Source: SCTG01 sp036005325
Lineage (GTDB): Bacteria > Nitrospirota > Nitrospiria > Nitrospirales > NS-4
DNA length: 32,220 nt
NCBI GenBank assembly: GCA_036005325.1
Contig: DASYQR010000053.1
Location: 1-32,220, forward strand
Direction: 5' to 3'
A model generated the notes under the pieces. The model was not told the DNA's origin. It saw nothing but the letters and a program-made list of their open reading frames with translations, and did no database searches. The number at the start of each line of letters is the position of its first letter. Positions within the stretch are counted from its first letter, which is position 1. Shown one piece after another: positions 1 through 8,517 of the stretch. The position numbers were made by a program, and so were the translations under genes.

Positions 1-355
1 CGCGCCCTGTCGCGCACCCCGTCCTTGGCCTTCATCCGCCCCGCCAGGCCCCCGGCCACGCAGCCTTCCCACTGAACCGGTCCCATCCCCGGTCCCGACC
101 CGAACGGCGGTTGCGGAGTTCCCTAATGATGGTGCCGGGGGCCCGGCACACACTATTACAGACACGCCGATCGACATGGTTGGATAGGTTCTGCCTGCCC
201 GCGGAGGCATGTTGGCGGCCCAAGGTCAGGAGAGTATTTCCGCTACTCAGCAATGTCGACGTGTACTAACACTATTTGAGCACGGCTCCCATCTACACAT
301 GTCCTCGCACCCCCACGCGGCCGCATTCAGGGAAAACCACTTTCCAGCCGAGACG
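1..355. other. Non-coding or unassigned window edge
   Basis: I find no convincing gene here. Short open frames exist on both strands but lack ribosome sites and recognisable motifs. The only structure seen is a GC-rich inverted repeat at 132-149. The sequence could be the distal flank of the RHS/membrane protein pair or the edge of another element cut by the window. Confidence 0.4.
132..149. terminator. GC-rich hairpin, possible weak terminator
   Basis: Arms GTGCCGGG and CCCGGCAC are perfectly complementary around GG, realistically six pairs with a 6-nt loop. It lies about 205 bases beyond the stop of the minus-strand membrane protein gene. No T-run follows on either strand, so intrinsic termination is only a guess. 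Confidence 0.25.
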
Positions 356-766
356 TCAATTCGATGTCCGTTCCGCCCACCCCTTCTTGCCAACCGAAGA
401 AACACGAGTCAACACCGCGGCTAGCACGAAGTATTCCACTCCCGCGATCGGCCCCAGCATGATCAATGGCCACGACACGAGCAATTTCAGTACCACCCAT
501 CCCAGCCCGGCATGTACACACACACACAGGGACAGAATTCCCCAAAAACTTCGCTTCCGCCAATTCGGACGATTTCTTCGGATCAAGTAGCCGAAAACGA
601 GGACCGTGAGGGCCGCAAATCCCATCCATTTTAGAGGCAGAGTCGGCGATCCACCCGATCTCGCTTGATGAACTGCGTACAGTTCTGCCCCCATAACGGC
701 GATCACGCCGATCACGACATAGAGAAAGACATCCTTCAGCCGTTGACGCCCGCGGTGAACTGTCAC
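356..766 (-). CDS. Small membrane protein, four predicted TM segments
   Basis: A 136-residue protein of unknown family. I chose the GTG at 766 because AGGAAGGA lies about five bases upstream; a longer frame reaching 877 would overlap the RHS gene by 86 bases and has no such site. Hydrophobic stretches lie near residues 13-31, 47-61, 75-95 and 98-115, separated by a basic loop (RRNRPNWRKR), so it should sit in the cytoplasmic membrane. It begins 26 bases after the RHS stop and is probably co-transcribed with it. Small genes after RHS genes sometimes encode immunity proteins, but nothing in this sequence shows that role. It contains no polar catalytic motif that I recognise. Confidence 0.6.
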   Translation of the reverse strand: MTVHRGRQRLKDVFLYVVIGVIAVMGAELYAVHQARSGGSPTLPLKWMGFAALTVLVFGYLIRRNRPNWRKRSFWGILSLCVCVHAGLGWVVLKLLVSWPLIMLGPIAGVEYFVLAAVLTRVSSVGKKGWAERTSN

Positions 767-791
767 GGATTCCTTCCTCACACAATGGCAC

Positions 792-3700
792 TCATTGACA
801 TTGCCCGTTCCACATTTGATATCCCTGGACAACGAGTGCCTGATACTCTGCCAACACCACGCCAATAAGAAGCCCAAGCCCAGTCGCAGCCTCCGCGTCG
901 GTCGCTATCGTCCTGACTGTGCTCGACCTTAGGGGATAGAGAAGCCCTTGACCGCCAAGAGAATTCGGTCGTGACGCTGCGTAGGACATGGCGCTGCTGA
1001 AGCGAGCAGCGCCATAGGCCGAACCCACTACGTCGCCAAATGACGCGGCGCTCGGGGCGATCGGAATGAGCGCATCATACCATGCATCAAAGAAAGCTCT
1101 ATAGCACCCGCCCGTCTTGAATTCGTCCATCCAAAACTGTGTGGAGAAAAGATTAGAGAAAAAGTTACTGATGACTCCCCCGCCCCCGCCCCCACCTCCC
1201 ACACCTACGCTTGAGTACGAAATGTTTCTGAAGCCTATGAAGGTTACCTCCATGTCCGGTGACTTAGCTGTGACTGTGATGCCATCAGTACAGGGCAGCG
1301 AATGACCAGGTTGGGTGGGTCCTTGTTGACAAGCCGGCGGTCCCGCAGAATACATACCCGTTGGATCGTAGAAGTTTACCGGGTTATTCAAGGCGTAGAG
1401 ATAGCCTCCTCCAAGGGAGTCCGGACCGAGCCACCTCCCCTTCGAGGCTGAATGATAGCGGGCCCGGCTGTAATCATTGCCAGTCTCGGAGTCTCGTTCA
1501 TAACCTGCAAAGCGATACGGGTCCAGCGTCTTCATAGGCTGGATCTCTTCACCATATGGCAGGTACTTGTGTTCCGTCACAACGACGCCGAGCGCGTTGG
1601 TTACTAGGCGAAGACTGCCAAGATGATCTGAGTGGAGAAACAGCACGTTCGCGCCAACCATCTGTCCCGCGGTCGCGTACGGGCTGATCGCCTCGCTTCC
1701 TTCAGCCAACCTGTCAGACGCAGGCTCATCCGTCCCCTGCCATGAGCCCGGGGTGATGTTCATGCCCATGCCAAACGACTTGGGTTTCGCGCTGACCTGA
1801 TTCGATTGTGTCGACTTCCAGCCCGCCGTGTCCACGGCGCGCACCTTGTAATAGTACGTAGTCCCATTCGTAACGTTCAGGTCTGTATAAGCCTGAGTTG
1901 TTATGGGCGCGCTATTCAGGGCTGTACCGTAAACCTCTGTTCCCAGGCTCGTTAGACTGCGGTACACATAGTATCCAGCAAGATCGGGTGGGCTTGTCGA
2001 CTGAGCCCAAGTCAGGCTTACGTAGGCATTCCCGGCGGTTGCCGCCAAGCTACTGGGCGCAGGTGGAGGCGTCGGCGTGTTGCCAGTGATGATGATTCTC
2101 TCGGGCGACGCATTGCCCTGATTCCCCACATTGTCGATGGCCACGACCTTGTAAGTGTATGTCTGCTCGTTGCTGACTTGTGTATCCAGATACGTCGTTC
2201 CGGTGGTCGTTACGGGCGTCGTGCCAGGCAGTATGGGGTGAAACTCGGTATCGGACGGACCCTTCTTCAGGACAAGATAACCATATGCGTACTGCACAGG
2301 GTACCACTCTAGCGATATTTGTGTAGATGTCGCCTGACTAGTCTTCCACGCGACCGCGAGTGGCAGGGGGGTCTCGACCATATTGACTCGGCTTCCGCCG
2401 AAATAGACATAGTCTCGGTCCCATTGCGGCACTATTTCAGTGACATTCGCAGGGCGCGAGTACTGGGAGAGGACATTCCCATCGGCATCCCGAAAATAGA
2501 ACACCTCCTTGCCATGATCTTCCTTCCGGTACACTCTAAGGCCAAAGGCATCGTATGAGTAATTGCCCTTGTCCAACCCGCCGACCTGCACCTGCTTCAA
2601 ACGCCTGGCATTATCGTAGTTGTACTGGAACTGATCGTCCTGCCTCAAGGCACCATCGCTGTCATAGGCCCAGACGGCCGGGGACCCAAGAACCCCGTCT
2701 ATCCGATTTGTTGCCGAGTTGACAATGTATCCGGTAATCGTCGTCCCGGGGCCTGGTGTCAAGGTTTGGCTGCGACTATAGATGTTGCCGAATGGATCGT
2801 ACGCAAATGTTTGTTCATACATGGTTCCCCCGGAGGGCGCCATCAGCCGCGCCTCCTTGAGGCGACCAATCGAATCATAGGTGAAGACATCGGACCCGAC
2901 AGTCTTGATGTTCCCACCACCGTCGTACTGATAGACTCCGGATGTCCATAGCTGCCCATTGCTGCCATTTAATACCTTCACCTCGTTGACGCGCCGGCTA
3001 TTCATTGAGTTGGGTTGAATGATCGTCTTTATTCCTGTGCCTGCCACCCATTGCTTAAGCCGCCCCGACTCAGCGTACAGAGCGCTGTCAACGGCAGAAT
3101 AACCCCGACTCGATCCAATGTGCGTGATTTGCCCATGTACCCGATCCATCGATAGACAAGTAGCATTCGTGCAGCCTGGCATCCCAGTTGGGTCAGTCGT
3201 CGCGGTCGTCGGATATACGATCGATGACACCTGTCCTAGTGCATCGTAATTGTAGAAAATGCTGTGGGCGCCTCCTGCCCACTTGCCCAGGGTCGTCGTC
3301 ATCTTGTTGAATCTGCCATACTGGCTCTCCTGGTAGTAATAGTCGACAGCCGCCACCGGCGGGCTTAGGGTCCCGTCGTCTTCATAACTGCGGGCGGAAG
3401 TGATTTGGCCGAGCTGTGAATTGCTATTTCCGTGGGTTGCCTCGTCGTATCCGTAATCAAGGACCCGGGTCCTCAAGCTGCTCTGGTCTTCTTCCTTCTC
3501 GACCATGGTCAGCCGTCCGGCCGGATCATACGATTTCAGATAGTGAAATGGAGGCGCCGAGCCAAACCCGTTCGCGTCTGCAAATCGCACCACGTTTCCC
3601 ATTGCGTCATAACCGGTACTGGTGTCGACGCCCGTCCCGCCTTGAGTCACGGTGCCAAACCACATCTTGCCTCGTTCCGGCTCTTCCAAGGTAGCGATCC

Positions 3701-6599
3701 TGCCCAGGTGGTCATAAGTAGTCGATCGTAGCTGGAACACAGGAGCAGCTGGAACCCGACGGTCCCAAGTCTTGGCGAGAGTGGGATGGTTCATTTCGTC
3801 ATAGGAGTATTGCCTTTCCAAATCGAAGCTGGTGGCACCGGCTGCCTTCGTGGTCATGCCAATCAATCGACCTAGGACATCAGCTGTTGACACCGTCACG
3901 GAGTCTATTGTTGTGGGGGAGGCTACGGAGCCACTTTGAATGCCCTGGACAGTTCTTGTCGTCACGAGGCCCTGATAGCTGGTTAGCGTGGTTGCCCCAT
4001 CTGCGGCAATCGTTTTCCGCACCCTAAGAAATGGATCCACGTAGACGGTAGCCGAGCCGCCGTACGTGCCAGCCCGGATGGTGGTCGTGATCGGACCCGT
4101 TGTTCCCACAGGTGCCCACTCTGACTCGGTCATGACGTTCCCGACGGCATCATAGGTGTACTTCTTCGACACCCACTGAGCGGCACCCTGATCGTCTGTC
4201 TTGAGAACCTGCTCTTCCGTGACCCTCCCCAATCCATCAAGAATCGTCTTGCTCTGGATTGACGTGACTAACAGTGGATCGCCGCCGATCACTTTTGTAA
4301 CCATCAGCGAATCGTAAAATCCCGGCTTTTGAAACGTACCATACGTGATGCCAACGGGAGGTTCCCCAGATCCCGCGAGAGGTCCAACCGTGGTGGGCCT
4401 CCCGATGCTATCGTATTCCACGCTGACCCCAGTTCCGGATGGCCCACGAACCGCTGTTGCAAGACCCCAGTTCGGCTCCCGATCCACATCCAAGGAGTAC
4501 CAAGACAGACCATTTGCTTGCTGCTTCGTCGGATATCCAGCATCCCACAGCAAGGTGTTCGTCCCAAGATTGACCCCCTGTCGCGGAATCTGGCTCAAGA
4601 CCGCACTCCGATTGCCCGACGATGAAGCATAGCCAAACGTGGTTAGCAGGTCATCTTGACTCGTGGCAAGCGGAGACGCTCCTGGGGCGAACAACCTCCG
4701 CGCCGAGGTCATCCTGCCGTAGGAATCAAAAGCAAAGTCCGTCTCCTCCTTAACGCTGTCATTCCCATCAAATACCCGCCGCCACAAGACCGGAGTCAGA
4801 ATCCACTTGTCAGGCCCCGTGACGACGCTGTAGCTCATCTTTGTCTTTCTGTAGGGAATAGTCGCCCCCGCGACGTTCGGGTTGGGGATTGACTCGATGG
4901 TGTCCTGGAAGCGTCCAAAGTTCGTCGTCAGCATCGTCCAATTTGTGTAGTCAGTCACCTTCAGGTCGTGCGGGTTCTTACCATCGTCGTCGAACGATGT
5001 GGTGTCTCTTATGAGCCGCACATTATCTGCATAGTGACCCTTTCTGAACGCCCCACCGACCATGCAAGGCGTGGTGTGGTCGTATTCGTACGATGTGGTG
5101 CGCAAGCGAGGCGCAGTCACCTCCGTACCGGCATACGCTTCAATCTTCGCCAGCGTACCATCGTGTGGCCCCGGAGTCCCAGCCGACTGAGGCGTGCCGT
5201 TATAGGTGTAAACCGTGAGGCTCTTTGCGACCGTGGAATCCTCCAGCTCGTAGGGCCCTCTCACCGAGACTGTCTTGGGTAGTACATAACAATTCTCCGG
5301 ATGCAATTGGCTACAATTCACAGCGTTGCTGCGATCGTAAAGCCAGTAATAGGTCTTTCCAGCAACACCAATTCCGCGCCCGGTAACGCCTAGAACAGGG
5401 AAAAAGCCGAATTGCCCAGACCGCGCACCTTCGAAAATGTTTGGATAATCGTGTCGCCACACATTCCCAATCCCGTATTGATAGCTTCGGCCTCCCCCAA
5501 ACGGGAAGCTAACCGATTTGAGGAGCCCAGCATTCACGTTGGGAAGGCCCGCCGTATCATAGAAGAACCAATACGTCTGAACTGGATTCACTCCCACAGC
5601 TGTCAGGCTAGTTAACGTCAGAATGTATCCGTAGGTCGAAGATCCATTGAAAGGATCGGTGATGGTCGGCTTTGAATAGGTGAATTGATATACTTGCGTA
5701 CTCGATGGAGTAGTTGGAGCGGGTACCTCGATCGACGTGACTACCCCGTCGTGGTAGGTACCTATGGAATAGTACTGGGGACCGTCGTTGTAATATTGAT
5801 CCACAGCGCATGTGAACCGCACCACTCGCGAGGGATTGTCCATATCCGTAACCGTGTCTGGACACATCGACTTTCCTGAGGCTTGAGATTGGTAGGTGAT
5901 GGCAATACTGTATCGCGAGGTTCCGTTGTTTTTTGGTTGCGGACCCGTGATGGTGGTTGTATCCCATCCATCGTACGCGGCTTCAGGAAATCCCCCCCAG
6001 GGACGAACGTTTGGGTCCATTTGCCGGTGACGGCCCATCGACAGAGTTGTTCCGTCTGGAAGCCAAACGGTCCAACCTGAAGAGTTGGATTGGGCACGAA
6101 CCCCAGATCCGTCGAACGCGTACCAGTAGGGTGTGGGCTGGCACTGGCCATTTTGGTCGGCGGCCTCCTGAAACAGTCGGTGTGTGTCCCCTCGTTGGCC
6201 TTCATAGAAGTAGCGGGTCTCGGTTGTACCCCCACTCGTATAGGCCAGGGAGTAAACTCTTCCAAATCCGATTCTCCATCCAAGTCCCACCGGACCGAAG
6301 CCGGTGAAATGCCGTGCACTAGGCGTATACGGATAGTTTGAGTCCGTTGCGTCCCATAGGTTGCTATTATAGGAAAGCCCCACCGACCATTCAGCCATGT
6401 CACCTGAGTGGGCGGTGTAGAGAGGAATATAGAGATTGACGGTCCCGGTGAGAATGTCGATGCTTTCCTGATCCCATGCGCTGTTCACCCCCGTAGCGCC
6501 GGGCGCCGCGGCCGCCGCGCTTTCCGCCTGAGCCAGAAGAACCGAGGGGGCCAGATTGCATACGAAGAGGATCGATGGCAATAGCTTGAGGGTTTTCAT
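792..6599 (-). CDS. Secreted RHS/YD-repeat protein with two fibronectin type III domains
   Basis: A 1935-residue exported protein. The ATG at 6599 is preceded by GGGGA and opens a signal peptide (MKTLKLLPSILFVCNLAPSV, Ala-rich after it), so it should leave by Sec. About 1300 residues of YD/RHS repeats follow (repeated Y-x-Y-D and G-R-[LI] patterns such as FTYDSIGRLKEA). Two fibronectin type III-like domains come next, then the RHS core (HSDHLGSLRLVTNALG, RFAGYERDSETGNDYSRARY, ALNNPVNFYDPTGM). RHS repeats form a hollow beta-shell; the region after the core is the variable tail. Here the tail is 186 residues, with an eight-glycine linker before a partly hydrophobic end domain that I do not recognise. 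No toxin catalytic motif is visible. The gene starts head-to-head with the transglutaminase-like gene and is followed by a small membrane protein gene. A surface or cell-contact role is inferred. Confidence 0.93.
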   Translation of the reverse strand: MKTLKLLPSILFVCNLAPSVLLAQAESAAAAAPGATGVNSAWDQESIDILTGTVNLYIPLYTAHSGDMAEWSVGLSYNSNLWDATDSNYPYTPSARHFTGFGPVGLGWRIGFGRVYSLAYTSGGTTETRYFYEGQRGDTHRLFQEAADQNGQCQPTPYWYAFDGSGVRAQSNSSGWTVWLPDGTTLSMGRHRQMDPNVRPWGGFPEAAYDGWDTTTITGPQPKNNGTSRYSIAITYQSQASGKSMCPDTVTDMDNPSRVVRFTCAVDQYYNDGPQYYSIGTYHDGVVTSIEVPAPTTPSSTQVYQFTYSKPTITDPFNGSSTYGYILTLTSLTAVGVNPVQTYWFFYDTAGLPNVNAGLLKSVSFPFGGGRSYQYGIGNVWRHDYPNIFEGARSGQFGFFPVLGVTGRGIGVAGKTYYWLYDRSNAVNCSQLHPENCYVLPKTVSVRGPYELEDSTVAKSLTVYTYNGTPQSAGTPGPHDGTLAKIEAYAGTEVTAPRLRTTSYEYDHTTPCMVGGAFRKGHYADNVRLIRDTTSFDDDGKNPHDLKVTDYTNWTMLTTNFGRFQDTIESIPNPNVAGATIPYRKTKMSYSVVTGPDKWILTPVLWRRVFDGNDSVKEETDFAFDSYGRMTSARRLFAPGASPLATSQDDLLTTFGYASSSGNRSAVLSQIPRQGVNLGTNTLLWDAGYPTKQQANGLSWYSLDVDREPNWGLATAVRGPSGTGVSVEYDSIGRPTTVGPLAGSGEPPVGITYGTFQKPGFYDSLMVTKVIGGDPLLVTSIQSKTILDGLGRVTEEQVLKTDDQGAAQWVSKKYTYDAVGNVMTESEWAPVGTTGPITTTIRAGTYGGSATVYVDPFLRVRKTIAADGATTLTSYQGLVTTRTVQGIQSGSVASPTTIDSVTVSTADVLGRLIGMTTKAAGATSFDLERQYSYDEMNHPTLAKTWDRRVPAAPVFQLRSTTYDHLGRIATLEEPERGKMWFGTVTQGGTGVDTSTGYDAMGNVVRFADANGFGSAPPFHYLKSYDPAGRLTMVEKEEDQSSLRTRVLDYGYDEATHGNSNSQLGQITSARSYEDDGTLSPPVAAVDYYYQESQYGRFNKMTTTLGKWAGGAHSIFYNYDALGQVSSIVYPTTATTDPTGMPGCTNATCLSMDRVHGQITHIGSSRGYSAVDSALYAESGRLKQWVAGTGIKTIIQPNSMNSRRVNEVKVLNGSNGQLWTSGVYQYDGGGNIKTVGSDVFTYDSIGRLKEARLMAPSGGTMYEQTFAYDPFGNIYSRSQTLTPGPGTTITGYIVNSATNRIDGVLGSPAVWAYDSDGALRQDDQFQYNYDNARRLKQVQVGGLDKGNYSYDAFGLRVYRKEDHGKEVFYFRDADGNVLSQYSRPANVTEIVPQWDRDYVYFGGSRVNMVETPLPLAVAWKTSQATSTQISLEWYPVQYAYGYLVLKKGPSDTEFHPILPGTTPVTTTGTTYLDTQVSNEQTYTYKVVAIDNVGNQGNASPERIIITGNTPTPPPAPSSLAATAGNAYVSLTWAQSTSPPDLAGYYVYRSLTSLGTEVYGTALNSAPITTQAYTDLNVTNGTTYYYKVRAVDTAGWKSTQSNQVSAKPKSFGMGMNITPGSWQGTDEPASDRLAEGSEAISPYATAGQMVGANVLFLHSDHLGSLRLVTNALGVVVTEHKYLPYGEEIQPMKTLDPYRFAGYERDSETGNDYSRARYHSASKGRWLGPDSLGGGYLYALNNPVNFYDPTGMYSAGPPACQQGPTQPGHSLPCTDGITVTAKSPDMEVTFIGFRNISYSSVGVGGGGGGGGVISNFFSNLFSTQFWMDEFKTGGCYRAFFDAWYDALIPIAPSAASFGDVVGSAYGAARFSSAMSYAASRPNSLGGQGLLYPLRSSTVRTIATDAEAATGLGLLIGVVLAEYQALVVQGYQMWNGQCQ

Positions 6600-7545
6600 G
6601 GTTCCCCGCATTGTGGTAGGTCGTTCGGTAATTCTCATTGCCGGTCTGTCGGTCTTCATCGGGTCTGATCTCGGTTCAGCCGAGCCCCCCCAAGGAACAT
6701 GCATTCCCAATTGCGCCAGCATTCTCGACCTTGCAGGCCCAACTGCCGCCGAGGAGCTGCACGGGCTGGCGAACCTCGTCCTGGATCGAGTACGGGCAGC
6801 CGGAAGTGGTCAGGGAAAAGTGGAGATTCTTAATCAGTTCTTTTTCAGGGGCCTCAGATTTCAGTCGGAGGATAACGCCGAGTTTCCGGAAGGCCTCCTT
6901 CCTGCAGATGTTCTTTCGCGACGCAGCGGATCGTGTGTTGGCCTGGCCGGAGTGTACCTGGCGCTGGCTTCTTTCCTTGACTTGCCCGTTGCGGCAGTCA
7001 GCGCGCCGAATCATGTGTTTGTCCGCTTTGATGACAGCCACGCGAGAATCAACGTCGAGTTGCTCCAGGCCGGCAAGGCATTGCCCGACGACTGGTACGT
7101 TCGCACGCACAAGATCCCTGCCTCGTCCATCGCTTCTGGTGTCTTCCTGAGATCTCTTGGCGAACGAGAGTTTCTCGGCAACGTCTATGCCAACCTTGGG
7201 ACCTTCTATTCCAAGCATGGTGATTTCAACAATTCGCGGGTCCTCTACGAGGCCGCTCTCCGGGATGCCCCGCAGCTCCCGAATGCCAGCTATAACCTAG
7301 GGAACGACCTCCTCAGCCAGAGGCTCTACCGTCAAGCCGCCAAAGCCTTCGATGCTGCTCTGACTCTCTTCCCCACCGATGTGATGGCCCTCAATAACCG
7401 GGGCATAGCACTGTGCCGGCTGGGCAAATCCAGACGGGCCCGCAAGGACTTCCAGGCTGCCGTTGACCTCGACCCGGCGTTCATCCAGGCCCAATCGAAT
7501 CTTGTTAAATTGAATTGCGGGTTGACGACAAATCCGGGGCCCTGA
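6598..7545 (+). CDS. Exported transglutaminase-like protein with TPR repeats
   Basis: A 315-residue protein starting at the ATG at 6598, where GAGGG lies five bases upstream. The N-terminus has a basic start and a hydrophobic run (VILIAGLSVFIG), so a signal peptide or anchor is likely. Residues about 45-150 resemble the transglutaminase-like (SirB1-type, COG2912) fold: a Cys near 113 in SGSCVGLAGVYLALA, a His near 139 in APNHVFVRF and following Asp residues fit the Cys-His-Asp triad. Residues about 194-300 hold at least three TPR units (YANLGTFYSKHGDF, ASYNLGNDL, ALNNRGIALCRLGK). Such proteins usually bind or process peptides or assemble complexes; the substrate here is unknown. It is divergent from the RHS gene and the two start codons share bases, so promoters must lie inside the opposing coding regions. 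Confidence 0.85.
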   Translation: MVPRIVVGRSVILIAGLSVFIGSDLGSAEPPQGTCIPNCASILDLAGPTAAEELHGLANLVLDRVRAAGSGQGKVEILNQFFFRGLRFQSEDNAEFPEGLLPADVLSRRSGSCVGLAGVYLALASFLDLPVAAVSAPNHVFVRFDDSHARINVELLQAGKALPDDWYVRTHKIPASSIASGVFLRSLGEREFLGNVYANLGTFYSKHGDFNNSRVLYEAALRDAPQLPNASYNLGNDLLSQRLYRQAAKAFDAALTLFPTDVMALNNRGIALCRLGKSRRARKDFQAAVDLDPAFIQAQSNLVKLNCGLTTNPGP

Positions 7546-7823
7546 CGTCTTGCGCATGAAATCGTTTGCCCGAGAGCGAATCAGGGTTGCATTGCATCGT
7601 GCCCCGAGGGAAGAACGAGGCGCTGACGAGACGGAGCCGCGACTGGCGAGCACTTGGCTCAAACCCGCGAGCACTGAGAAAGCCCCGCCCAGTTCTGGGT
7701 CTGGACATGGACGCGGATTGCTGGACACGGGCTACCTGCTGCCTGCCCGGCAGGCCTAAGCCGCGTTACGATTCGTGCCGCAACTGCATCTGAGAGAAAA
7801 CCAGCTCAACTCGTTGCATGCAG

Positions 7824-7853
7824 TTGTGGCGACTAGTTGTGCGGAGCTATATA
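7824..7853 (+). promoter_or_regulatory. Promoter-like hexamers before short ORF
   Basis: TTGTGG (7824-7829) and TATATA (7848-7853) are separated by 18 bases, a fair match to a sigma-70 promoter. It lies 24 bases upstream of the 39-residue ORF at 7878. Chance occurrence is possible. Confidence 0.25.
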
Positions 7854-7877
7854 CCCTCTTCGTGGAAGACTGACAAG

Positions 7878-7997
7878 ATGTTTTTGCGAGCGATGACACT
7901 TTCCTGTTTTTCAGTTGTCCCATTTCTCCTCAGTGTTTCCTCGTACGTGTCAGGCACGATTCCACTGAGGGATGAGGGACATTGCAACACGCAATAG
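7878..7997 (+). pseudogene. Short ORF with signal-peptide-like N-terminus
   Basis: A 39-residue frame beginning MFLRAMTLSCFSVVPFLLSV: a basic residue followed by a hydrophobic run, then a short polar tail and a stop. This looks like the exported N-terminus of a protein whose body has been lost at the island edge. There is no clear Shine-Dalgarno sequence. A genuine small secreted peptide is the alternative. Confidence 0.2.
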
Positions 7998-8517
7998 ACA
8001 TTCCAGCGGGAGAGCGCACAAGCCCTTTGTTGGACGCGAGTCAACGGGGAGACGATCGAGGACGCCTTCCTGCCTCGCGGAGAGAATTCGTGGCGACGAG
8101 CTTAGCCGCAGTTATGAGGTGACTTGCGTCTGGCTCCCCAAGCGACAGTCATCTCGAACTTCTCTCGGTCCGAACCTCGATCTTCGACCTGCGCTTAGGG
8201 CTTCCACGACCAGCCCTCCAGTGGCCCTAACTGGTTGGAATACCAGGAGATCGCTCGACGGAGCTTCGGGCCAGGGTTCGGTGTTACGCTAGGGCGCCTG
8301 TCAGCTTGCGTCAGACCATCCGGTAATGGCTCGGAAGGGCCATCGGTCTTCATAGGCTGTGACCTGCAGCGGATAGGCCGGCGCGCACGGACAGCATGCA
8401 GCGGACGATGCGCCGCCGCTGACGGCGGGCGTTGCCAGTCCTGAGGGCATTGTCTTCATCCGCCGTTGATGACGCCTCGCGGCGGACCTCGCAACGATCG
8501 GAAGATTTGAGTAGTCG

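Larger units (their letters stand above)
7546..8517. other. Gene-poor strip, probable island boundary
   Basis: Almost 1 kb without a supported gene. Frames on both strands are short and interrupted, and their composition does not look coding. Broken peptide-like stretches (for example the frame around 7990-8105) suggest decayed genes. The strip separates the RHS/transglutaminase pair from the defence block, which fits a recombination boundary. A promoter-like pair at 7824-7853 and a short exported-looking ORF at 7878 are the only local structure I noted. Confidence 0.5.

Noticed and set aside
513..531. CA dinucleotide run as a contingency locus
   Set aside because: It has only a few units, lies inside a membrane segment of the small protein and is shorter than known slippage tracts.
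1170..1200. C-rich tract in the RHS tail as a phase-variable repeat
   Set aside because: It is broken every few bases and simply encodes the glycine linker; no long homopolymer or pure short repeat is present.
7546..8517. A tRNA gene or integration site at the island edge
   Set aside because: I found no cloverleaf-like sequence or repeated att-like segment there.
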